This document shows positions 8,107-16,414 of a DNA stretch of 64,000 nucleotides, one piece after another. A model generated the notes under the pieces. That model was not told the DNA's origin. It worked only from the letters and a program-made list of their open reading frames with translations, and did not search any database. The DNA is from Croceicoccus sediminis (lineage in GTDB: Bacteria > Pseudomonadota > Alphaproteobacteria > Sphingomonadales > Sphingomonadaceae), in the NCBI RefSeq assembly GCF_007570835.1, contig NZ_SUNC01000001.1, positions 496,001 through 560,000 of the forward strand, given 5' to 3'. Within the stretch, counting starts at the first letter, position 1, and every line of letters starts with the position of its first letter. The position numbers were made by a program, and so were the translations under genes.

Positions 8107-8892
8107 ATGGCCCAGTTCGCTTTGCCGAAAAACAGCAAGATCAGCGGCAAGACCCGCACCCACAAGGCTGAGACCGGTGGAGCGACGAAGAACTTCAAGG
8201 TCTATCGCTACGACCCCGACAGCGGTGAGAACCCGCGCTACGACGTTTTCGAGATCGATCTCGACGCCTGCGGCCCGATGGTCCTCGACGCGCTGATCAA
8301 GATGAAGAACGAGATGGATCCGACGCTGACGTTCCGTCGGTCCTGCCGCGAAGGCATCTGCGGTTCCTGCGCGATGAACATCAACGGCCGCAACGGCCTT
8401 GCCTGCACCACCGCGATCGAGGATTGCGGTTCGGGCGAAGTCCGCATCACGCCGCTGCCGCACATGGAAGTCATCAAGGACCTCGTCCCCGACTTCTCGC
8501 ACTTCTACGCACAGTACGCCTCGATCCGTCCCTGGCTGCAGACCGTGACCCCGACCCCGTCGGGCAAGGAACGCCTTCAGTCGCCGGAAGAGCGGAACAA
8601 GCTCGACGGCTTGTACGAATGCATCCTTTGCGCCTGCTGCTCGACCTCGTGCCCGAGCTACTGGTGGAATTCGGACAAGTTTCTCGGCCCCGCGATCCTG
8701 CTCCAGGCCTATCGCTGGCTGGCCGACAGCCGCGATGAAATGACGGGTGAGCGTCTGGACGAGCTGGAAGATCCCTTCCGCCTCTACCGCTGCCACACCA
8801 TCATGAACTGCGCCAACGTCTGCCCCAAGGGTCTCTCGCCCGCCAAGGCGATCGCCGAGATCAAGAAGATGGAAGCAGAGCGCCTCGTCTGA
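8107..8892 (+). CDS. sdhB: Succinate dehydrogenase iron-sulfur subunit
   Basis: A 261-residue protein that carries electrons from the flavoprotein SdhA to ubiquinone in complex II. The [2Fe-2S] ligands are Cys80, Cys85, Cys88 and Cys100 in the plant-type ferredoxin domain. The [4Fe-4S] and [3Fe-4S] clusters are bound by [12 protein letters not shown] and [12 protein letters not shown] in the C-terminal half. Length and motifs match the family. No sdhA, sdhC or sdhD is seen in the window, so this sdhB is apart from any neighbouring sdh genes here. The FAD-assembly factor sdhE is 44 kb away. Confidence 0.97.
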   Translation: MAQFALPKNSKISGKTRTHKAETGGATKNFKVYRYDPDSGENPRYDVFEIDLDACGPMVLDALIKMKNEMDPTLTFRRSCREGICGSCAMNINGRNGLACTTAIEDCGSGEVRITPLPHMEVIKDLVPDFSHFYAQYASIRPWLQTVTPTPSGKERLQSPEERNKLDGLYECILCACCSTSCPSYWWNSDKFLGPAILLQAYRWLADSRDEMTGERLDELEDPFRLYRCHTIMNCANVCPKGLSPAKAIAEIKKMEAERLV

Positions 8893-8909
8893 GGCCGCTG
8901 GCCTTCGAG

Positions 8910-9347
8910 ATGTCTGACAGGTTCATCGCCGCACCGGACCATCCCGGTTGGCAGGAATGGTGCATCGGCACGCCGGAACAGTTCAATCGGGCGGTTCTGG
9001 GGCGGATGCTCGTCAGGTTCGAAGACGACAAGGTGCGTGTCCGATTGCTGGAACCTGCCGAACGTCATTCCAACCTGAACGGCGTATTCCACGGCGGCGT
9101 GCTCATGGCCTTTATCGACACCGCCATGTTCGCGGGCGCCAACCTGCTGGCGGGCAAACCCGATCAGCGCGGCGTCACGGTGGACATGCACACCCAGTTC
9201 CTCGCCCCAGGCAGCCTTGAAAAGCCGCTCGACGCATTGGTCGAACTGACGCGGGAAACCGGGAAGATGTTCTTCACGCGCGGTCTCCTGGTTCAGGAAG
9301 ACGTGACGGTCTGCTCGTTTAACGGACTTGTCCGCAAGATATCGTAA
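8910..9347 (+). CDS. PaaI-family hotdog thioesterase
   Basis: A 145-residue single-domain hotdog protein. The conserved core NGVFHGGVLMAFIDTAMF (residues 50-67) carries the HGG motif and the acidic catalytic residue of PaaI-type acyl-CoA thioesterases; VDMHTQFLAP follows. It probably hydrolyses an acyl- or aryl-CoA in the cytoplasm. It starts 17 bp after sdhB and ends 5 bp before zapE, so the three may share a transcript. The substrate is unknown. Confidence 0.85.
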   Translation: MSDRFIAAPDHPGWQEWCIGTPEQFNRAVLGRMLVRFEDDKVRVRLLEPAERHSNLNGVFHGGVLMAFIDTAMFAGANLLAGKPDQRGVTVDMHTQFLAPGSLEKPLDALVELTRETGKMFFTRGLLVQEDVTVCSFNGLVRKIS

Positions 9348-9352
9348 TCAAC

Positions 9353-10465
9353 ATGGCTGGCCTGCTCCAAAGATACGAAGACCTGATCGCCGCAGGCGAA
9401 CTGCGCCCCGACGAGGAACAGCGCGCCGCGGCAGAGCGTCTGGATGCCCTTCAGCGGCAACTGGAATCGACACCGCGCAGTGGCGGTTTCCTGAAGCGCC
9501 TGTTCGGTGGCGAAACCCCGGCTCCCCGCGGCGTTTACATGTGGGGCGGTGTCGGGCGCGGCAAATCGATGTTGATGGACTTGTTCCATGACACGCTGGA
9601 CGTGTCGGAAAAGCGCCGCGCGCACTTCCACGAATTCATGCTCGACGTGCACGCCCGCCTTCGGGAAGAGCGCAAGAAGGAAAGCGGCGATCCGGTCGTG
9701 CCCGTCGCCAATCAGATCGCAGCAGAAGCGCGCGTGCTGGCCTTTGACGAAATGGTCGTGAACAATTCGGCCGATGCCATGATCATGAGCCGTCTTTTTA
9801 CCGCCCTGATCGAAAGCGGCGTCACCATCGTCACGACGTCGAACCGCCGGCCGTCGGAGCTTTACAAGGACGGCCTGAACCGGGAACATTTCCTGCCGTT
9901 CATCGCGCTCATCGAAAGGGCTCTGGACGTCGTGACCCTGAACGGCCCGACCGACTACCGGCTTGAACGGCTTGGCGGGGCGGATGTCTGGTATACCCCG
10001 AACGGCCCCGAAGCGACCGCGAAGGTGCGCGAGATTTTCTTCCGCCTGACCGACTACCCGCCAGAAGACGCCGAACACGTTACCGGCTGCGATCTCCAGG
10101 TCGGCGCTGCGCGCACGATCTGGGTGCCCAAGAGCCTGAAGGGCGTGGCGGTGTTTTCGTTCAAACGGCTCTGCGTCGATGCGCGCGGGGCTTCGGACTA
10201 TCTGGCCATTGCGCGCAATTATCACTCGGTCATCATCGTCGGCATTCCCAGGATGGGTGCCGATATGCGCAACGAGGCCGCGCGCTTCGTGACCCTGATC
10301 GACGCGCTCTACGAACACCGCGTGAAGCTTATCGCCACCGCCGATGCCAAGCCTGCCGAGCTTTACGAAACGGGCGATGGACGGTTCGAATTCGATCGTA
10401 CGGTCAGCCGCCTGATGGAAATGCAAAGCGCGGACTACCTCGCCCTCGGCCACGGCGAAGAATAA
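9353..10465 (+). CDS. zapE: Cell division protein ZapE (AFG1-like ATPase)
   Basis: A 370-residue P-loop ATPase. Walker A is GGVGRGKS with Lys71, and Walker B is LAFDEM (about residues 126-131). The motif TSNRRPSELYKDGLNRE, typical of the AFG1/ZapE family, follows near 160-176. In Escherichia coli ZapE binds FtsZ at the constricting ring; mitochondrial AFG1 acts in protein quality control of respiratory complexes, which fits its place behind sdhB. The gene starts 5 bp after the thioesterase stop. Assignment is confident; the cellular role in this lineage is by homology. Confidence 0.93.
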   Translation: MAGLLQRYEDLIAAGELRPDEEQRAAAERLDALQRQLESTPRSGGFLKRLFGGETPAPRGVYMWGGVGRGKSMLMDLFHDTLDVSEKRRAHFHEFMLDVHARLREERKKESGDPVVPVANQIAAEARVLAFDEMVVNNSADAMIMSRLFTALIESGVTIVTTSNRRPSELYKDGLNREHFLPFIALIERALDVVTLNGPTDYRLERLGGADVWYTPNGPEATAKVREIFFRLTDYPPEDAEHVTGCDLQVGAARTIWVPKSLKGVAVFSFKRLCVDARGASDYLAIARNYHSVIIVGIPRMGADMRNEAARFVTLIDALYEHRVKLIATADAKPAELYETGDGRFEFDRTVSRLMEMQSADYLALGHGEE

Positions 10466-10716
10466 ACCCTTCTTGCCAGCCTCTCCGCGCGCCTTGGACC
10501 TGCGGCGGTGGGAAACTTGTCGGACATCTCGATCGCGGCGCTTGTCGTACTGACGTGCCATTACCGTGCGCCGTTCTGCCCCCTGTTCGGGCTGGACAGT
10601 TAGGGCACACCACTGTGCCTTCTTGAAGACGTTTGCGGCGCCATCCATCTCGATCCTGTTCCGGCGGACCCTGCCCCTGATGCGGCAGTAACTTCCCCGC
10701 CGATGTGGAATAAAAC
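10466..10716. other. Intergenic region between zapE and the pirin gene
   Basis: No supported coding sequence. Apart from the small hairpin at 10604-10619, I see nothing distinctive; the last 70 bp should hold the pirin promoter. The start region reads GTGGAATAAAACATG, without a good Shine-Dalgarno sequence. Confidence 0.5.
10604..10619 (+). terminator. Small hairpin, possible terminator of zapE
   Basis: GGCACA-ccac-TGTGCC is a perfect 6-bp stem followed by TTCTTG. It lies 139 bp beyond the zapE stop. The short stem and poor T-tract make termination uncertain. Confidence 0.35.
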
Positions 10717-11421
10717 ATGATTGAGATCAGGCCCTTCGACAATCTCGGGAAGGCCAATCACGGCTGGCTCGACACCAGCTACCACTTCTCGTTTTCCAAC
10801 TACTACGATCCGGAGCGCATGGGCTGGGGTGCGCTGCGCGTGTGGAACGACGACTGGATCAAGGAGCGCGCCGGCTTTCCGCCTCATCCGCATAGCGACA
10901 TGGAAATCATCACGTACGTTCGCAAAGGCGCGATCAGCCACCGCGACAGCCTCGGCAACGAGGGACGCACCGCCGCTGGCGACGTCCAGGTGATGAGCGC
11001 GGGCACCGGCATCACGCACGCCGAATACAACCTTGAAGACGAGGCGACCGAACTGTTCCAGATCTGGGTCATGCCCGATCGAAAGGGGCTTGCACCCAGC
11101 TGGGGTCAGCGGGAGTTTCCCAAGGGCACGCGCGCGGGCCGTTGGGTCACGCTGGCCAGTGGACGCAGCGGAGAGGCGGACGATGACCTGCTTTCGATGA
11201 ATGCGGATGCACGCGTCCTTGCCGCCACGCTCAGAGAAGGGGAAACCGTCGATCTCGAACTCGTCGGTGAACGGCACTATTACCTTGTGCCTATCGGCGG
11301 ATCGGTCGAAGTCAACGGCAAGACAGCACAGGCGCGCGATGGCATCGCGATCACCGGCGAGGATACCTTGTCGGTGACCGCAAGAACGCCCGTCGAACTC
11401 CTGATGGTCGATTCGCGCTAA
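10717..11421 (+). CDS. Pirin family protein (YhaK-like bicupin)
   Basis: A 234-residue bicupin protein. The N-terminal cupin holds the metal site typical of pirins: PHPHSDMEIITYV (about residues 55-67), a later His in HRDS, and GTGITHAEYN. Bacterial pirins include quercetin 2,3-dioxygenases and redox-sensing proteins; which applies here is unknown. Its stop shares bases with the convergent ExeA-like gene (CTAA at 11418-11421). No neighbour suggests a pathway. Confidence 0.9.
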   Translation: MIEIRPFDNLGKANHGWLDTSYHFSFSNYYDPERMGWGALRVWNDDWIKERAGFPPHPHSDMEIITYVRKGAISHRDSLGNEGRTAAGDVQVMSAGTGITHAEYNLEDEATELFQIWVMPDRKGLAPSWGQREFPKGTRAGRWVTLASGRSGEADDDLLSMNADARVLAATLREGETVDLELVGERHYYLVPIGGSVEVNGKTAQARDGIAITGEDTLSVTARTPVELLMVDSR

Positions 11422-12083
11422 CAGTCCATCTCCGCACCGGGCGCGGCGTCGGCATCGCTCGCAAAGATGGCGAGTATCCGGCGCTGCGCCCTCAGCCGTG
11501 CTTCTGCGCGGGCGATTTCCTCACGCAAGGCGCTGACTTCGCCTTCGAACCGGGGTGCCCCGCCCTCAAGCGTCACCGCAACCCCGACAAGGCGCCACAG
11601 ATCGGCGAATTCGGGCCTGCACAAGCGCGGCATGAGCGTCACGCCGCCGCCCAGGATCACCTGAACCGGATTGCCCGAGCGGCGATCCTGCAACGCGCAA
11701 AGAGAGCGGCAGGCCTTGTTATCGAGCAATTCCGCCTCGTCCACGATGAGCAGGGTCCGTGCCTCCTGCCATGGCGCAAGAACAGCAGACCGGCCGTCTT
11801 CTTGCACCGTCAGGCCCGAACGTTCCAGCTGTCCTAAAAAGCCAGAGCCAACCTCTCGCACATTGATCCAGATCGTGCGGGAAAGATATCGCCCGGCAAG
11901 CCGCTCTGCCTGTGTCAGAATGGCCTTTCGTTCCGACCGCACCGAGGCTGACAGAGCGACCAGACTGTCCCCCCGCCGCAAGGCATGAAGAAGCGCCTGA
12001 AGAGCGCGGGCGGGCCCTGCCCTGACGTGACTGAAACGAAGACGCCGGCCCGGTGGCGGCAAAGTCCCTTCGGTGTCCTGCAT
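11418..12083 (-). CDS. ExeA/GspA-like ATPase lacking a P-loop
   Basis: A 221-residue protein recognisable by a Walker B-like TLLIVDEAELL (Asp115, Glu116) followed by LCALQDRR, VQVILGGG and LCRPEFADLWR. This is the order seen in ExeA-type AAA ATPases, including the ATPase of exosortase A loci. The position of Walker A (residues 38-54, DSLVALSASVRSERKA) has no GxxGxGK[ST]; neither the glycines nor the lysine are present. It also ends in a basic helix (187-205) rather than a peptidoglycan-binding domain. It is probably a regulatory or structural pseudo-ATPase. Family placement is moderate. Confidence 0.65.
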   Translation of the reverse strand: MQDTEGTLPPPGRRLRFSHVRAGPARALQALLHALRRGDSLVALSASVRSERKAILTQAERLAGRYLSRTIWINVREVGSGFLGQLERSGLTVQEDGRSAVLAPWQEARTLLIVDEAELLDNKACRSLCALQDRRSGNPVQVILGGGVTLMPRLCRPEFADLWRLVGVAVTLEGGAPRFEGEVSALREEIARAEARLRAQRRILAIFASDADAAPGAEMDC

Positions 12084-12104
12084 GACCGATAACTCTTTTA
12101 GCTC

Positions 12105-12136
12105 CGATGCTTACACGATCGTGCAAGATCGCATCG
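12105..12136. promoter_or_regulatory. Nested dyad upstream of the ExeA-like gene
   Basis: CGATGC and GCATCG flank a perfect 10-bp palindrome, CACGATCGTG (12114-12123). The whole element lies 22-53 bp before the start codon of the minus-strand ExeA-like gene, where a promoter and operator would be expected. On that strand TTGCAC could act as a -35. A regulator-binding site is possible. Confidence 0.35.
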
Positions 12137-12236
12137 AGCGAAAGGCCATGTGAATCCGTATCGGGATAACGCCGACCGTTAACCGGCGTCTTGCCGGCAA
12201 TTCTGCGCATCAACTTCATCCGAACCGGACAAATCG

Positions 12237-13466
12237 TTAAACCAGCATCTCCTTCGCGGGGCCATGACCCAGGAACATCGCCGGGCTCGCGCTGGCGCCA
12301 TAGGCCCCGGCACAGAACACCGCGATCACGTCGCCTTCCGCCATCGGCGGCAGTGCGACCTTTTCGGCCAACCTGTCGATGGGCGTGCAAAGCCTGCCGA
12401 CGACCGACTGGGCATATTGGGCAGGCTCCTCCCCGAACCGGTTCGCCACCGCGACGGGATAGTTGCGGCGAACGACGGTGCCGAAATTGCCGGATGCGGC
12501 CAGCTGGTGGTGCAAACCGCCATCGACGACGACGAAGATCTCTCCGTGGCTGTCCTTCACGTCGATGACGCGGGTCAGATAAACCCCGGCCTCTCCGACA
12601 AGCCAGCGGCCCAGTTCGATGGCAAAGGCGCAATCCTGCAGGACATCGGGCAGATTTGCGAACGCGGCCCCCAGTGCATCGCCCACCGCCCCGATGTCGA
12701 GCGGTTCGTCGCCGGGGAAATAGGGTATGCCGAACCCGCCACCCAGATTGCAGTGTGGCAGCGCGACACCGGCCTCATCGGCCAGACGCGCCGCCAGTGC
12801 GAGCGTCTGCGCCTGAGTTTCGATCACAGCCTCGGCCGAAAGCGCTTGGCTTCCCGCAAAGATGTGAAAGCCGCGCCAATGCGCCCCGCTTTCCGCGATT
12901 TCACGGGCGAGCGCGGGTACGCGTTCGGCATCGATGCCAAAGGGTTTGGCACCGCCGCCCATCTTCATGCCCGATCCCTTGAGATCGAAATCGGGATTCA
13001 CGCGGATCGCAAGGCGCGGTGCCATGCCCAGCCTGTCGCCGATGGCAAGCGCGCGGCGCATCTCGCCATCACTCTCCAGATTGAGCGTCACGCCGTTCGT
13101 GATGGCCGCTTCCAGCTCGCGGTCGTCCTTGCCGGGGCCTGCGAAGCTGATGCGGTCTGCGGGAAAGCCCGCATCGCGTGCCATGGCCAGCTCTCCGCCC
13201 GACGCGATATCGAACCCGTCAACCAGACCCGCCATGTGCTTCAGCACCGGCCCGAAAGGATTGGCCTTAATCGCGTAATGGATTGCCAGCCTTTCGGGCA
13301 TTGCGGCCCGCAACCGGGCAACCCGGTCGGTCAATCTGGCACTGTCGTAGACGAAAAGAGGTGTGGCCCCGGCCTTTGCGATCCACTGCGAAACAGGCTT
13401 TCCCGCGATCGCCAGTTCGCCATCGACGCCTGCGTATCCCGCGGGGATCGGTCCCATCGCCTTCAT
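12237..13466 (-). CDS. PLP-dependent decarboxylase, exosortase A system-associated type
   Basis: A 409-residue fold-III PLP enzyme related to diaminopimelate and ornithine decarboxylases. The Schiff-base lysine is Lys67 in HYAIKANP. A glycine-rich phosphate-binding stretch CNLGGGFGIPY and the C-terminal active-site segment VFCAGAYGAS are present. The class matches the decarboxylase found in XrtA (exosortase A) exopolysaccharide loci, usually next to an AMP-forming ligase and an ACP, exactly as here. Its ATG overlaps the ligase stop by 4 bp (13463-13466), so they are translationally coupled. The product is likely an amine or amino-acyl precursor; the substrate is unknown. Confidence 0.88.
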   Translation of the reverse strand: MKAMGPIPAGYAGVDGELAIAGKPVSQWIAKAGATPLFVYDSARLTDRVARLRAAMPERLAIHYAIKANPFGPVLKHMAGLVDGFDIASGGELAMARDAGFPADRISFAGPGKDDRELEAAITNGVTLNLESDGEMRRALAIGDRLGMAPRLAIRVNPDFDLKGSGMKMGGGAKPFGIDAERVPALAREIAESGAHWRGFHIFAGSQALSAEAVIETQAQTLALAARLADEAGVALPHCNLGGGFGIPYFPGDEPLDIGAVGDALGAAFANLPDVLQDCAFAIELGRWLVGEAGVYLTRVIDVKDSHGEIFVVVDGGLHHQLAASGNFGTVVRRNYPVAVANRFGEEPAQYAQSVVGRLCTPIDRLAEKVALPPMAEGDVIAVFCAGAYGASASPAMFLGHGPAKEMLV

Positions 13467-14992
13467 GCCGCTTCCCCTGCGATTTCCCGCGCGAGCCCGG
13501 CGCGGTCGAGTTTTCCGGTCGCTCCGCGCGGCAATTCACTGCGCCAATGGATGACTTGCGGCTGCATATAGCTGGGCAGTTCCTTGCGTAGCATTTTCAC
13601 CAGTTCGGCAGGTACTTCGTCGCCGCCGACGCCGCTTGCCGGTCTTGCGACAAGATGCACCGCCTGGCCCAGCTTTTCGTCCGGCACGCCAAGCGCCACG
13701 CATTCCGCGACCAGCCCCGTGGCTAACGCGGCGTCCTCGATCTCCTGCGGACTGATCCTCTGCCCCAGCGACTTGATCATAGCGTCACGGCGTCCGACGA
13801 AATGCAAAAGCCCTGCCGCGTCATAGCGCGCCCTGTCGCCTGACCAGACCGCGATCCCGCCGTATTTCGAGCCCTTGGGTGCGGGCCTGAACCTTTCATC
13901 GGTGCGCGCCTGGTCCTGCCAGTATCCTTGCGCCACCAGCGGCCCTGCATGGACCAGCTCGCCTTCCTCACCCGGCCCGGCCAGTTCGCCATCGTCCTTC
14001 ACCAGCATGATCTCCGCATGGGGGATGGCCCCACCGATCGAGGTCGGATGGTCATCGATCATGGCGGGCGGCAGGTAAGTCGATCGGAACGCCTCGGTCA
14101 GGCCGTACATCGCGTAGAGGTCCGCCTGCGGGAACCGGCTGCGCAGCGCACGGACCAGCGGTTCGCCAAGCGCGCCGCCGCTGTTTGTGAGCCGGCGTAA
14201 GGGAGCGACCGCCTCTTGCGGCCAGTCCTGTTCCAGCAGTTGGGTCCACAGCGGCGGAACCGCGGCAAGTGTCGTGATCGCATGGCCCGCCACCGCCTTC
14301 ACCACTTCACGCGGCAGCAGGTAATCGATCGGCACGACCGCACCGCCCGCATACCACGTCGAGAAAAGCTGATTCTGCCCGTAATCGAACGCCAGCGGCA
14401 GCACTGCGAGCGTCCGGTCGCTGGCATCGAGCGAGAGGTAGTTCGCCACAGCCTCGGCGCCCAGCCACATGTTGGCATGGCTGAGCATCACGCCCTTGGG
14501 CCGCCCTGTCGAACCGCTGGTATAGAGAATCGCGGCCAGCGCGTCGGTATCACCCTGCGAAGGAGCAAGACCGCCGATTTCGGCACAAGCCGGCCTGACG
14601 TCCACCTCGTCCCTAACCAGACAGGTCTGCGGGACATCGCCTTCTTCCAAACCGCCAAGCCGCCCCTTGTTGCCGATCAGCAGCGATGCCGAGCAATCTG
14701 CAAGGATATGCGCGACTTGCGCGTGTTTCAGCAGCGGGTTCACCGGAACATGGACCAGCCCCGCCCGCGGCGCGGCCAGCGGCATAAGAGCGGTCAGCCA
14801 GCCCTTCCCCGCCCAGGTCGCAATCCGCGCGCCCGATGCGAAACCGAACGAGGCCAACCAGCCCGCAAGGGACGCGACATCGTGCTCCATCCCGGCGTAG
14901 GACAGCGTCTCGCCCTTCAGCACGATCGCCGGTGCATCCGGCCGCCCGCGCAAGGTCAGACGGTCTATCGGTTCGGGATTCGCGTCCATCAT
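13463..14992 (-). CDS. AMP-forming acyl ligase, exosortase A system-associated type
   Basis: An adenylating enzyme of about 509 residues (ANL superfamily). The P-loop AAILYTSGSTGRPKGVMLSH, the A5 motif YGLTEAF, the SGDRARYDAAG hinge region with GRRDAMIKSLGQRISPQE, and the C-terminal catalytic lysine in GATGKLDR are all intact. It would activate a carboxylic acid as acyl-AMP and pass it to a thiol, plausibly the phosphopantetheine of the divergent ACP. Tandem ATGs at 14992 and 14989 fit best; an earlier ATG at 15028 would leave only 39 bp to the ACP gene. It is coupled to the decarboxylase downstream. Confidence 0.88.
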   Translation of the reverse strand: MMDANPEPIDRLTLRGRPDAPAIVLKGETLSYAGMEHDVASLAGWLASFGFASGARIATWAGKGWLTALMPLAAPRAGLVHVPVNPLLKHAQVAHILADCSASLLIGNKGRLGGLEEGDVPQTCLVRDEVDVRPACAEIGGLAPSQGDTDALAAILYTSGSTGRPKGVMLSHANMWLGAEAVANYLSLDASDRTLAVLPLAFDYGQNQLFSTWYAGGAVVPIDYLLPREVVKAVAGHAITTLAAVPPLWTQLLEQDWPQEAVAPLRRLTNSGGALGEPLVRALRSRFPQADLYAMYGLTEAFRSTYLPPAMIDDHPTSIGGAIPHAEIMLVKDDGELAGPGEEGELVHAGPLVAQGYWQDQARTDERFRPAPKGSKYGGIAVWSGDRARYDAAGLLHFVGRRDAMIKSLGQRISPQEIEDAALATGLVAECVALGVPDEKLGQAVHLVARPASGVGGDEVPAELVKMLRKELPSYMQPQVIHWRSELPRGATGKLDRAGLAREIAGEAA

Positions 14993-15067
14993 GATCCCGC
15001 GCATAGCATGCTCGCCTGATGCCGCCACGCTTGCCTAGGCCTGATACCACGGCTAAAGGCGGGCCGC

Positions 15068-15349
15068 ATGAATGAGGCCGATCCGACCGAGCTGCCGTCG
15101 ACAGACGTACTTCTGCGGGAAATCCTTGCCGACGTGCTGGCGCTTTCGCCAGAGCGCGTCGCCGAATTCGACGCAGAGACGGAACTGTTCGGCGCCCTTC
15201 CCGAACTCGATTCGCAGGCCGTTGCCGGGCTGCTGACAGAAATCGAGGATCGCTGCGACATCGTGATCGAGGACGAGGACGTCGACGGCGAGATGCTGGA
15301 GACTTACGGCGCGCTGCTCGCCTTCGTCGACGAGAAGCGCGCGCAGTAA
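15068..15349 (+). CDS. Acyl carrier protein of the ligase/decarboxylase module
   Basis: A 93-residue acidic carrier protein. The phosphopantetheine attachment serine is Ser49 in LPELDSQAVAGLL; the usual Asp-Ser-Leu/Met is Asp-Ser-Gln here, as in the PELDS forms found in exosortase-type loci. It is transcribed divergently from the acyl ligase across about 75 bp and converges on trxB (stops 5 bp apart). It is not the housekeeping AcpP, whose motif and fab-gene context differ. It most likely accepts the acyl group activated by the neighbouring ligase. Confidence 0.85.
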   Translation: MNEADPTELPSTDVLLREILADVLALSPERVAEFDAETELFGALPELDSQAVAGLLTEIEDRCDIVIEDEDVDGEMLETYGALLAFVDEKRAQ

Positions 15350-15353
15350 GGCC

Positions 15354-16316
15354 TTACTCCGCCGCTTCTTTCGCGAATTCGAGAGTGGCGAGGAAACGTT
15401 CCGCATCTAGCGCGGCCATGCATCCCGTGCCCGCCGCGGTCACGGCCTGACGATACGTGTGATCCATCACGTCACCGCAGGCGAAGACGCCGGGAACGGC
15501 GGTCTTGGGCGTGCCCGGTTCGACCAGCAGGTATCCGCTGTCGTCCATCGGCAGCTTGCCCTTGAACAGTTCGGTCGCCGGGGCATGGCCGATGGCGACG
15601 AACGCGCCCTCGGTCTCAAATGTCGATTCTTCGCCCGTAACCGTGTCCTTGAGGACGAGGTGGGTCAGCCCCTTGGCCGGGTCGCCTTCGAACCGTTCGA
15701 CCGTCTTGTTCCACAGGGTTGAGATCTTGGGGTTCTTGAACAGGCGTTCCTGCAGGATCTTCTCCGAACGCAGCTCGTCACGCCGGTGGATCAGCGTCAC
15801 GTCATCGGAATGGTTGGTAAGGTACAGCGCTTCCTCGACCGCGGTATTGCCGCCTCCGATGACCACGACTTTCTTGCCGCGGTAGAAGAACCCATCACAC
15901 GTCGCGCAGGCCGAAACACCCTTGCCGGACCATTCCTGCTCACCCTCTACGCCCAGCCACTTGGCCTGAGCGCCGGTGGCGATGACCAGCACGTCACCGA
16001 TATATTCGTCGCCGCTGTCGCCCTTGGCCGTAAAGGGAGAGCCGCCTTCGATGTCGATTTCGGTGATCGTGTCCCACATCATCCGCGTACCGACGTGTTC
16101 GGCCTGCGCCTGCATTTCCTGCATCAGCCAGGGCCCCTGGATCACGTCGCGGAAACCGGGATAGTTTTCGACGTCGGTGGTAATGGTCAGCTGCCCGCCG
16201 GGCTGAAGCCCCTGCACGACGATCGGTTCCATACCCGCGCGCGCGCCATAGATCGCGGCGGAAAGCCCCGCCGGGCCGGAGCCGATGATGAGCATGCGGG
16301 TCTTGTGGGTGGCCAT
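15354..16316 (-). CDS. trxB: Thioredoxin-disulfide reductase
   Basis: A 320-residue flavoenzyme that reduces thioredoxin with NADPH. The FAD-binding GSGPAGLSAAIYGARA is at the N-terminus, the redox-active pair is Cys137 and Cys140 in CATCDG, and the NADPH site VIGGGNTAVEEA follows at about 152-163. The C-terminal ACGDVMDHTYRQAVTAAGTGC closes the FAD domain. Length and motif order are typical of the low-molecular-weight bacterial enzyme. It is probably transcribed alone: 98 bp separate it from the cupin gene upstream. Confidence 0.96.
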   Translation of the reverse strand: MATHKTRMLIIGSGPAGLSAAIYGARAGMEPIVVQGLQPGGQLTITTDVENYPGFRDVIQGPWLMQEMQAQAEHVGTRMMWDTITEIDIEGGSPFTAKGDSGDEYIGDVLVIATGAQAKWLGVEGEQEWSGKGVSACATCDGFFYRGKKVVVIGGGNTAVEEALYLTNHSDDVTLIHRRDELRSEKILQERLFKNPKISTLWNKTVERFEGDPAKGLTHLVLKDTVTGEESTFETEGAFVAIGHAPATELFKGKLPMDDSGYLLVEPGTPKTAVPGVFACGDVMDHTYRQAVTAAGTGCMAALDAERFLATLEFAKEAAE

Positions 16317-16414
16317 TTTACGATTTCCCCTGAGTACGCGGGTTCGGATCTACACGGGTTCGGAAATAGGCGGACAGGCACCAAATGCAATGCCGCACAA
16401 GGCGGCTTTCCCCG

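Noticed and set aside
9293-10648. 451-residue minus-strand open frame opposite zapE
   Set aside because: Antisense to an intact AFG1-type ATPase with clear Walker motifs; histidine/arginine-rich composition typical of a shadow frame.
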